64,000 bases of DNA from Streptomyces sp. S.PB5. GTDB taxonomy: Bacteria; Actinomycetota; Actinomycetes; Streptomycetales; Streptomycetaceae. The translations under genes were made by a program, and so were the position numbers. Below are positions 1 through 7,823 of the stretch, one piece after another. The DNA lies in NCBI RefSeq assembly GCF_030403745.1, contig NZ_JAQMWP010000008.1, positions 62,001 through 126,000 of the forward strand, in the 5' to 3' direction. Every line of letters begins with the position of its first letter. The first letter of the stretch is position 1. A model generated the notes under the pieces. That model was not told where the DNA came from, made no database searches, and saw nothing but the letters and a program-made list of their open reading frames with translations.

Positions 1-3000
1 TCGTAGGTGACGCCGGACTCCAGGTAGGTCGCCGTGGTGCCGTTGTGCGACTTCAGGCTCGCGATGCGCGTGGGGTCACCCTTGGTAGGGGCGGCGTCGT
101 AAGCCTGCCCGTCGTAGGCAGTGCGGATGTCGGACAGAACGTCCTTGGCGCGGTTCGGAGTAGCGGCGCACTTGACCGCCACGGTCTCCACTCGCGAGGG
201 CTTGGTGAGGATCCAGGCCGTGGTGTTGTCCACGTAGCTGGTGCGGGTGCACTGGTCGTCGGCCGCAGTGCCGGTGTCGCCGAAGTCCTCGAGCTGCGTG
301 ACACGGCCGGCGGTGTTCTCGTAGCTGTTGGTCCGGTATGTCTGCCGCCACTTGTCACCCACGCCGTCGTCGAGCGAGGTCCAGGTACGGACGGAGGCGG
401 TGCCGGTCAGGTTTGCGGTGGTGGTGCCCCACACACGGACCCGACTGGCCGTCTGGTGGTGCCACGGCGTGCTGACGGTCTTCTCGAGCACCCGGCCACT
501 GGGGCCGCTGTACTCCTCAGTCTTGTACTCGAAGCCGGCCGCGGAGTCGTGGTCGGTGATGGTGCCGCCGTTGTCGTCGGAGACGGTGACGGACTTGGTG
601 CCGTCGGCGGTGGACGGACCCTTTCGGTCACCGTCCATGCCACGCAGGAAGTAGTGGTCGGTCTGCGACTTCATACCGACCGGATCCTGGCCGCCGGTGC
701 GTTCTCGTATATGGCCGTAGCCGCGCCACTGCGACCAGGTCTTGTACTTCTCCTTGGTCAGGCCGTCATCGTCGGCGTAGTGCCAGGCCGCGCCGTCGAG
801 GTAGTCGTAGCGGGTGACCATGTCCGGCGAGGAGTTGGTGCGGTCGGTCTCGGTGACCGACTCCACCACGTACTTGTTGAACCACTGCAAGGTCGGGCCG
901 GCGTCACCGGACTTCGTGAAGTAGACGGGGTAGCAGCGGGTGGTGTTGGTCTGCGGGGCCGGGAGGTCGCCCGCGTCGCAAGCCGCCGCGGAGTAGTTGA
1001 CGTCGATCTGACCGCCGGACTCGTCGGCGATGGTGGAGAGACGCTCCTTGATGAACGGCGCGGTGTCGTCACCGGCGATGTCGAGGCGGTTGGCGTCCTG
1101 GTGGTATCCGAAGGTGACCTTGGGCAGGGTGATCTCGGGGGTGGCCGACTTACCGGTGTGCTGGATCGAGTCGAGCAACAGTTGGTAGTCGATGTCTGCC
1201 ATGCCCCAGCGGTGGTCCAGTGTCCAGGTGTCGATCGGGGTGTATGTGCCGTCCGATTTCAGCACTTGTGTGGTGACGCCGGTCAGGCGCTTACGGGTCC
1301 AGAAGCTCGGGGAGGCGGACTTGGTGCAGTCCTCCCCGGCCTTGCAATTCAGGTCCCACGGTGTGTCGTACCAGTAGAACTTCTGATCGTCGATCTTCGA
1401 GGCGTCGCAGGTCACACCGGTCTGCGGCAGGCAGCGCTCGGCTGAGGTGAAGGAGACCTTGGCCAGGGCCTTGGCCGAGTAGACAGCGTCCTTGCGCAGT
1501 CCGTATTCGATCCGGTCCAGGTAGCCGCCGCGGTCGTAGGCCGTCTCGTCGGCGGCCGTGATGTTCCGGGCGTAGTAGTTGGATTCCTTCTCGTAGTAGT
1601 AGGCGATCGCGTTGCCGTGGACGTCGACGGCGTAGTCGAGGTTCCACCGGTAGGCCTGCCGACACCAGGAGTCGGCGAAGGTGGCGGCGTGACAGGGCTC
1701 GCCCTCGTCGTCGCCGTAGACGGGGGTCGTCCAGGTCGACTCTGTTGTGTCCTTGCCGGACGCCCAGCCGGGCAAGCGGTTGTAGCCGAAGAAGTACTGG
1801 GTGCCGTCGGTCGTGGTGACCTTCCAGTACTCGTCGTCGCGGGCACCGTTGGAGCGGACGTCGGTGGTGGTGCCGTGGACACGTTGGATCTTGGTGCCGT
1901 CGTCGCCCTTGATCCTGAAGGTGTCCGTACCGGTCGGGATCAGCTCGCCGGCGCGCCCGTTGAACGAGATGGTGGCGTTGTCGTACGCCCAGCACATGTC
2001 GCCGGGCTTATTGCCGTCGGCGTTCTTCACGTCGTCCTCGGCGCAGCTCTTGTAACTGCGCTCGATGGAGCCGGGCCACAGGCTGAATCCGTCGCCCGCC
2101 CAGGAGGACTGGTTGTTGGTGGCGGACGTACGGCCGTCGATGGCCCCGGAGGAGTAGGACAGACCCACGCTGGGCGCGAACTTGCCCGGCACGCCCGGCA
2201 CAGGCATGTCGTACGACCAGGAGAAGCTGCCCGAATTCAGGCTCGTCGACCAGGTCGCGGAGGGGGACAACTGGCTGGCGGTGTAGTCGCCGTTGTCGCT
2301 GGAGGCACCGTCGGCGGCGGCTGTGGTCGCCGCCAGCATCATCGGTCCGGTACCCGTGATGCTGATGTCGCCGGACAGCTGGGACCCGTCGTTGCGGGCG
2401 TCAATCGGTTGCTGCGTGCGGCACTTCGGGCGCTGCGGGGTCGTCACCGCGCAGGCGGGCAGCCGTACCAGCTTCAGGCGGGCGGCGTACGCACCGCCGT
2501 AGGACTGCGCGAAAGCGGAGTAGTCGACGCTGACGCCGACCTTGGCGCCCTGTGCGTCGGTCCCGCGCCGCAGAGAGAACAGCAGGCCCTCGACACCGGC
2601 ATTCCGCGCAGCGGCCTCGTCCAGCACACGTACGGTCGCGGTGCCCGACAAGGGTGTCAGCGCCGCCTTCTTCACTGCGGGCGCCTTCTCTGCTCCCTTT
2701 GCTGCGGGTGCCGTGAGCGACACCGGCAGAGTTCCCGCCCGCCGGGTGACCGACTTCGCTCCTGGCCGCAGGGTGACCATGGCCGACCCGGCCTTCGGCC
2801 ACGCACGCCGCGGCGCCGCGGCCGGCACCTTGCGCTGCCCGCCCGTCCCCCGCGGCAGCGACTTTACGGTGTGCCCGGACAGCGCCTTTTCCGATGCCGG
2901 GACCTTCGGCAAGTCATCCGCCTGCGCCACCGACGGCGTGAAGGCGCCCTGCAGCAGGGTCCCGACCAGCACCGCGGACACGGTCAAGGCGACTCTTCGC

Positions 3001-3035
3001 CGTGCTCTCGCCCACCCGCATTTGCTCACCGCCAC
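1..3035 (-). CDS. secreted RHS/SpvB-like repeat protein, 3' end outside the window
   Basis: The frame stays open from a GTG at 3035 to the window edge (about 1011 codons visible), so the C-terminus is missing. The GTG follows a GAGGAGGGG ribosome site. The N-terminus is Arg-rich, then hydrophobic, ending near PSVAQA, which is a Sec signal peptide. Around residues 265-315 it reads MPVPGVPGKFAPSVGLSYSS, the opening of SpvB/TcdB and actinobacterial RHS proteins, followed by Tyr/Asp/Gly-rich text typical of YD-repeat shells (FFGYNRLPGW, YAVDVHGNAIAYYYEK). Family members are large exported proteins whose RHS shell often encloses a variable C-terminal toxin; the tip cannot be seen here. It lies 134 bp downstream of the LamG gene on the same strand and is probably co-expressed with it. 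Confidence 0.85.
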   Translation of the reverse strand, partial: MAVSKCGWARARRRVALTVSAVLVGTLLQGAFTPSVAQADDLPKVPASEKALSGHTVKSLPRGTGGQRKVPAAAPRRAWPKAGSAMVTLRPGAKSVTRRAGTLPVSLTAPAAKGAEKAPAVKKAALTPLSGTATVRVLDEAAARNAGVEGLLFSLRRGTDAQGAKVGVSVDYSAFAQSYGGAYAARLKLVRLPACAVTTPQRPKCRTQQPIDARNDGSQLSGDISITGTGPMMLAATTAAADGASSDNGDYTASQLSPSATWSTSLNSGSFSWSYDMPVPGVPGKFAPSVGLSYSSGAIDGRTSATNNQSSWAGDGFSLWPGSIERSYKSCAEDDVKNADGNKPGDMCWAYDNATISFNGRAGELIPTGTDTFRIKGDDGTKIQRVHGTTTDVRSNGARDDEYWKVTTTDGTQYFFGYNRLPGWASGKDTTESTWTTPVYGDDEGEPCHAATFADSWCRQAYRWNLDYAVDVHGNAIAYYYEKESNYYARNITAADETAYDRGGYLDRIEYGLRKDAVYSAKALAKVSFTSAERCLPQTGVTCDASKIDDQKFYWYDTPWDLNCKAGEDCTKSASPSFWTRKRLTGVTTQVLKSDGTYTPIDTWTLDHRWGMADIDYQLLLDSIQHTGKSATPEITLPKVTFGYHQDANRLDIAGDDTAPFIKERLSTIADESGGQIDVNYSAAACDAGDLPAPQTNTTRCYPVYFTKSGDAGPTLQWFNKYVVESVTETDRTNSSPDMVTRYDYLDGAAWHYADDDGLTKEKYKTWSQWRGYGHIRERTGGQDPVGMKSQTDHYFLRGMDGDRKGPSTADGTKSVTVSDDNGGTITDHDSAAGFEYKTEEYSGPSGRVLEKTVSTPWHHQTASRVRVWGTTTANLTGTASVRTWTSLDDGVGDKWRQTYRTNSYENTAGRVTQLEDFGDTGTAADDQCTRTSYVDNTTAWILTKPSRVETVAVKCAATPNRAKDVLSDIRTAYDGQAYDAAPTKGDPTRIASLKSHNGTTATYLESGVTY

Positions 3036-3123
3036 AGCGGCCCCTCCTCAGCCCTGGAGCCCCCAAACAGGGGAGCTGTTCTGACGTGCGCGGACTTCTC
3101 TTCGATGCCACGGCGACTCAGCG

Positions 3124-3152
3124 GCGGGGGCGGGCCGGTGGTCCGCCCCCGC
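3124..3152 (-). terminator. hairpin between the LamG and RHS genes
   Basis: A perfect 10-bp inverted repeat (GCGGGGGCGG / CCGCCCCCGC) with a 9-nt loop begins about 17 nt after the LamG stop codon. There is no U-tract. It could end or attenuate transcription between the two genes, lowering RHS expression relative to LamG. Confidence 0.5.
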
Positions 3153-3169
3153 GCTGGTCTCGTCGGCTC

Positions 3170-6100
3170 TTACGGTCCGGGGACGGTGGACACGTCCGTA
3201 CCGTTGGCCAGCCTGGCGATCTGCTCGTCCGAGGCCACGCCCTGGAAGGTCCACACGTCGTCGATCACGCCGGGCCAGTACTCGCCCCACGTGCCGTCGG
3301 TCTTGCCACGGCCGAGCTGAAGGCCTGCGGTGGCGTTGAACGGCAGGACGTTGGAGTTCCAGGACACCGAGTCGGTGCAGCCCTCGACATCCGGGCTGCC
3401 GTCCTCGTTGCTGTCGGCGCAGACGACCTGCTCCAGGTTGCCGTCGACGTACAGCCGCATCTGATCGGCGAAGGCGTCGTAGACCACCGCCAGATGGTTC
3501 CAACTCGTGTTGTTCATGAAGTTGGGATGCTCGGCCGCCGCTACGGTTGTGCCCTTGACGTCGGAGCCTGGCATCGCTAGCTGCCAGCGACCGGCGTTCA
3601 CCGGGTCAGTCGCACTGGGCACATATCGCACCGCGAAGCCGCTGTTGACCAAACCCGCCTGCGAGAACACCGTCACCGGATGGTCCGGCCGCGCCGCGGT
3701 GCTCACCCACGCGGCAGCCGTGAAGCTGGTCCCGGTGGAGACGGGCGAGGTGGCCGTGGCGGCGTAGTCGCCGCTACCGTCCAGCAACAACCCACCGGTG
3801 CCTACGTAGTTGGAGTTGCCGGAGGTGTCGATCGAGGCGTTGCCGCTCAGCGTCAGCGCCCGGTTGCCCGAAGAGTCGTCGGCGGAGGTCAGCGGCGTGC
3901 CGGAGCCGGAGTCCAGCTTCCAGCGGCCCTGTACCACCGGACGGGCCTTGTTCAGCTCCTTGACCTCGTCGCCGGACAGGGCCCGGTCGAACAGCCGGAC
4001 ATCGTCCAGGTCACCCTTCATCAACGCTTGGGCGCCGCCGGTCGCCTTGTAGCCCAGGGTGACCGGGCCAGTGGCGAGCCAGGGGGTGGTGAAGGGCTGC
4101 GTGTCCTTCAGGACGCCATCGACGTAGAGCCGGATCTCGCCGGCGTCGTAGTCGTAGACACCCACGACATGAGTCCACTCTCCGAGCCGGGCGGCCGCAC
4201 AGTTCACGTTCGCATCACAGGCGTTCTGCCGGGCCCGGACCAGCGTGGCGCTAGTCGAGTCGGAACCGGCTCGCAGGAAGACCCAGCCGCCCAGTGCCGA
4301 GGAGTGGACCAGTTCGAAGCCCGGGACACTGGTGCCTCCCTGGGTCACCGCCATCATCGCCCGGCTCTCCTTGTCCTTGGGCAGCCTGGCCCAGGCGGAG
4401 ACCGCGAAGCTCTGATAGGTGTCCAGCACCGGCCGCGAGGTGATCACGCCGTCGTCGACGCCGTCAAAGGTTGCCGCGGTGCCGTCGACACCTGTCGAGC
4501 CCAGCACGGCTCCACCGTTGACGGTCGCCGTCAACTTCTGCGACCGACCGACGGCCGCGGTCGCCGTGGCCTCCTCGTCGAGCGGCCAGATCACTTTCGC
4601 CGGACGGTCGGTGTCCACCGACTGCTTGGCGTACAGGCGGGATATCTGCGTGTTGGCCAGTGGGTAGTCGAAGAACTGGACCTCGTCGATGCTGCCCCGG
4701 AAGAACCCGTTCAGCGCACCGCCGTTGTCCGTCGCCCCGAGCATGGTGCGCCCCCGTCCGTCCCACAGCGAGCTGTAGGCCGCCGTACCGACAAGCGCTC
4801 CATCGACATACAGCTTCACCTGGGAACTCGGGTTGTCGAAAACGCCGACCACATGTGTCCACACCCCGAGCCGGGCTCCGGAGCACTGCGTGTCCCCAGT
4901 CGCGCAGGCGGGCTGCATCGCACGGGACGCGGTCGTGTCGGCCGTGTCCTCCGTGTGCCGGGCGAACACCCAGCCGTTACGGGACGGCGAGTAGTAGAGC
5001 TCGTAGGCGGTGGCGTTCGCCCCGCCCTGAGCCACGGCCACGGCACCCGTAGCAGTGTTGATGTCGCCGAGCTTCGCCCACAGCGACACGGAGAAGCTCT
5101 TGCGCGTGTTGAGAACCGGGGAGGTGGTGGCGGCGTAGTCGTCGGTGCCATCGAATTGCAGGCCGTGGCCGAGGACGCCCTCCCCGCCCGGCGTCGCTCC
5201 GTTGAGCCGGGCGGACCACTCGCCGCCCACGCCACTGACCGTGGTGGAACCGGCCGACTCGTCGAGTTTCATGTTCAGCCGATCGGGCTGGCCCGCGTTG
5301 ACCCGGAACTGGTAGGTGCGGATCTCACTACCATTTCCCGCGGCGTCGAAGGCCTGCGCGGTGATGAAGTTGACGCCGGACTTCGTCGGCATGAATCTCG
5401 TCGTCTGCGCGGCACCACCGGATGTGGTCAGCGTGTGCGCGCTGGTCGGATCACCGTTGATGCCGAACCAGTACTTGGACACGTCCGTGGACGAGGAGTC
5501 GATGGTGAAGGTGCCGTACCGGCCCACCCCGTCCAGCCACGGGTCGTTCGGGTCTTCAGAGTCCGAGGGTGGGTACTGGGTGGAGACGATCGAGGGACCG
5601 GCGGGCACGCCCCTGTCGTAGACCATGAGGCAGTCGGTCGCCGAACCCGCATTGCTCCACGGCGACCACTGAGCGCTGTCGTATGAACGCACATGCCAGC
5701 CGACGGCTTTGTCCTTGGGGATGCCCGCCGGAAGCGAGATCGAGAAGGGGGAGCCCGATTTCTTGTAGGTCGTCCGGGCCGAGGTCCAACGTGCCGTGTA
5801 GCCCTTGCCGTCACCTGTGTCCCAGGACGCCTGGAACTGCACCGCGATGTCATCGCCGTCCGGATCCGTCACGCTGTTCGCCCGGATCGTGGGCAGGATG
5901 CGAACCCGCTTGGGCGTGGAGGAGCAGGCACCGCCGGGGTCCTGCGTGAGCTGCGACATGCGGATCTGCGTCGGTGGACGGTTGTACTGGACCCGTAGCC
6001 ATGCGTCGTCGGAGAACCGCTTCCAGGAGAGCACGTCGTTCTCGTCCCGGGCCTTCAGCCCGAACGTCGTAGTCGACCAACCGTTGGCCGCCGCCTGCTG

Positions 6101-7459
6101 AACCGCACGCAGAGCCCAGAACTCCACCGTGCCCCCTGGGCAGTCGCTGCTCCAACCCTTCGCCTCGCTCTGCGTCTTCTGCAGATCGGCCCAGAAACCG
6201 TCAGCGGTCTGCGTGTTCCACGTCGTCGAGGAGTTGATCCCCTTGGTACGCCACAACTGCACGTCAGTCTTGGTGCAGCTGTACGAGTGAGTCTCGTTGA
6301 CCACGAACTCCGCCGACAGGATCGACTTGCCCGCGAAGCGCGAGGTCGGGACCGTGTAGAAGACACGCTTGACGTCCTCAGGCGCGCAACGCGCGTCGCC
6401 CGCGCAGTAGCCCATGCCCGAGTCGGAGTTGCCGTTGAATTTCCATTGTGGGGACGAGGCCCAGTAGCGCGAGACGAAGGTCCAGCTGCCAGCCTTCGGC
6501 GAGTACCACTGTGGGTCTATATAGACCGGGAACGTGGCGCTCTTCAGCAGTTCCTGGTCCGGCTTCAGCACCAGCGCATCATCACCCGAGGGAACGCTCA
6601 CGCCGATGGGCGCGACCTTCGCAGACTCGCCAGGCCCGTGTGACGGACCACCTGCCTTGGCCAACGACCCGACTGCCGTGCGAGCCGCCCTGGCGGACGC
6701 CCCTTTGCTGGAGTCCCACATCATCGGTCGCGGGGCCTCGAAGACCGGCCCTCCGGCCCCCTTGTCGACCGCTGCGAGGCCGCCGCCCGCCGTGGTGCGT
6801 ACGTCCATGCCGTCGGCGTCCATCGCCAACCGCAGCTCTGCCAGCTTCGGATTCGCTGCCGCTTCGGGTGTCTTGACGATCAGTACCTGCGAGGCGCTGT
6901 CGACGTCCGCCTTCACCTGGAGGTCCACGCCCTCGAGCACAGATGGATACGTGGCTGTGGCACCGTTGATCACCGGCTCCGGCAAGGCCGTCGGCCAGGA
7001 CAGGGACAACTTCCGGCCCGCCCTCTCCAACGTGATCAGCGGCTGTTCCTTCCCGCCACCCGAGAACGCAATGCCCACCAACGCCACCTTGGGCCCGACG
7101 CTGCCGTCTGCACGCTTCTCCAGAGCGGTGTTGATGGCTTTCCACTCGCCATCCACTCGCGCCCGTACCGGACGCAAATGCTCCACGGCCTCGAAATTGC
7201 CGTTCGGCAGGGCGTATGTCTCGCTGGATTCACCACGCAGCGAGGTGATTTCCACCTTCGCTCCTGAGCGGGCGGCCTGATCGAAAGCGGCGTTTTCCGT
7301 CCCCTTCGCCGACGCGTCCCCCTGGGGCGCCTCCTGCTGTGCCTGGGGAGCGGCGTTCGCCATCCCCGTGAAGACCGGCACCATGCCGGCCAGCAACGTC
7401 AGACCTGCAACTGCGCTCACTGCTCGTGCAGCAGCGCGCATGCGTCTGGGAACCGTCAT
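3170..7459 (-). CDS. secreted LamG-domain (concanavalin A-like) cell-surface protein
   Basis: This 1429-residue exported protein has a signal peptide (basic start, then AVSAVAGLTLLAGMVPVF and a cleavage-like ANA site). The first ~700 residues are the long N-terminal region usual in Streptomyces wall-associated LamG proteins. Three LamG jelly-roll repeats follow, beginning near residues 730, 956 and 1176; each has LYVDG and a DDV/DEVxxF ending. LamG folds bind carbohydrate or protein surfaces. The ATG at 7459 was chosen over an upstream TTG at 7483 because GGGGGAGGG lies just before the ATG. The RHS gene follows on the same strand, a pairing often seen in Streptomyces. Substrate is unknown. 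Confidence 0.85.
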   Translation of the reverse strand: MTVPRRMRAAARAVSAVAGLTLLAGMVPVFTGMANAAPQAQQEAPQGDASAKGTENAAFDQAARSGAKVEITSLRGESSETYALPNGNFEAVEHLRPVRARVDGEWKAINTALEKRADGSVGPKVALVGIAFSGGGKEQPLITLERAGRKLSLSWPTALPEPVINGATATYPSVLEGVDLQVKADVDSASQVLIVKTPEAAANPKLAELRLAMDADGMDVRTTAGGGLAAVDKGAGGPVFEAPRPMMWDSSKGASARAARTAVGSLAKAGGPSHGPGESAKVAPIGVSVPSGDDALVLKPDQELLKSATFPVYIDPQWYSPKAGSWTFVSRYWASSPQWKFNGNSDSGMGYCAGDARCAPEDVKRVFYTVPTSRFAGKSILSAEFVVNETHSYSCTKTDVQLWRTKGINSSTTWNTQTADGFWADLQKTQSEAKGWSSDCPGGTVEFWALRAVQQAAANGWSTTTFGLKARDENDVLSWKRFSDDAWLRVQYNRPPTQIRMSQLTQDPGGACSSTPKRVRILPTIRANSVTDPDGDDIAVQFQASWDTGDGKGYTARWTSARTTYKKSGSPFSISLPAGIPKDKAVGWHVRSYDSAQWSPWSNAGSATDCLMVYDRGVPAGPSIVSTQYPPSDSEDPNDPWLDGVGRYGTFTIDSSSTDVSKYWFGINGDPTSAHTLTTSGGAAQTTRFMPTKSGVNFITAQAFDAAGNGSEIRTYQFRVNAGQPDRLNMKLDESAGSTTVSGVGGEWSARLNGATPGGEGVLGHGLQFDGTDDYAATTSPVLNTRKSFSVSLWAKLGDINTATGAVAVAQGGANATAYELYYSPSRNGWVFARHTEDTADTTASRAMQPACATGDTQCSGARLGVWTHVVGVFDNPSSQVKLYVDGALVGTAAYSSLWDGRGRTMLGATDNGGALNGFFRGSIDEVQFFDYPLANTQISRLYAKQSVDTDRPAKVIWPLDEEATATAAVGRSQKLTATVNGGAVLGSTGVDGTAATFDGVDDGVITSRPVLDTYQSFAVSAWARLPKDKESRAMMAVTQGGTSVPGFELVHSSALGGWVFLRAGSDSTSATLVRARQNACDANVNCAAARLGEWTHVVGVYDYDAGEIRLYVDGVLKDTQPFTTPWLATGPVTLGYKATGGAQALMKGDLDDVRLFDRALSGDEVKELNKARPVVQGRWKLDSGSGTPLTSADDSSGNRALTLSGNASIDTSGNSNYVGTGGLLLDGSGDYAATATSPVSTGTSFTAAAWVSTAARPDHPVTVFSQAGLVNSGFAVRYVPSATDPVNAGRWQLAMPGSDVKGTTVAAAEHPNFMNNTSWNHLAVVYDAFADQMRLYVDGNLEQVVCADSNEDGSPDVEGCTDSVSWNSNVLPFNATAGLQLGRGKTDGTWGEYWPGVIDDVWTFQGVASDEQIARLANGTDVSTVPGP

Positions 7460-7596
7460 CCCAGCCCTCCCCCGGACTTTCAATCGGCAAAACGATCAAA
7501 GAACCGCCAAAGGAAGGTAAGTGGAGGTCCAGACCTCGTCCAGATCAACCGATCGACAAATACGGGGATTTGGCCGACAAGTATGTGGAGAATTCC

Positions 7597-7612
7597 TGTG
7601 ATACCCATCACG
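7597..7612. promoter_or_regulatory. Crp-like palindrome upstream of the LamG gene
   Basis: TGTGATACCCATCACG fits the Crp pattern TGTGA-N6-TCAC with a perfect 5-bp inverted repeat (GTGAT/ATCAC). It sits about 140 bp upstream of the LamG start in an AT-richer gap (7484-7727). This gap otherwise holds no gene that I can support. Confidence 0.35.
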
Positions 7613-7727
7613 GTGCCCGCACTTCACCTTTACGGCCGACGGCACATGAAAGCACATTCCAAAGCGTAGGAGAATTCAAGGTGAACACTCCATGGATGCG
7701 GCAATTTCTACATGCGCCAAACGACAG

Positions 7728-7774
7728 ACAGCAGAACGCGCCCGGAGGCTGTGCACCCGGGCGCGTTCTGCTGT
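7728..7774. terminator. strong 18-bp stem terminator
   Basis: ACAGCAGAACGCGCCCGG at 7728-7745 pairs perfectly with 7757-7774, leaving an 11-nt loop. On the plus strand it is followed by GTTTTT, and on the minus strand it lies 50 nt after the stop of the GT8 fusion gene. It probably ends minus-strand glycan transcription and also insulates in the other direction. Confidence 0.85.
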
Positions 7775-7823
7775 GTTTTTGCCTGCTGCGTGTCTGCGAC
7801 GCCGAGGGAAGGCGCCCTCGAAC

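Noticed and set aside
1617..3320. 567-codon plus-strand frame
   Set aside because: Antisense to the RHS gene and continues across its start and the hairpin; no domain text.
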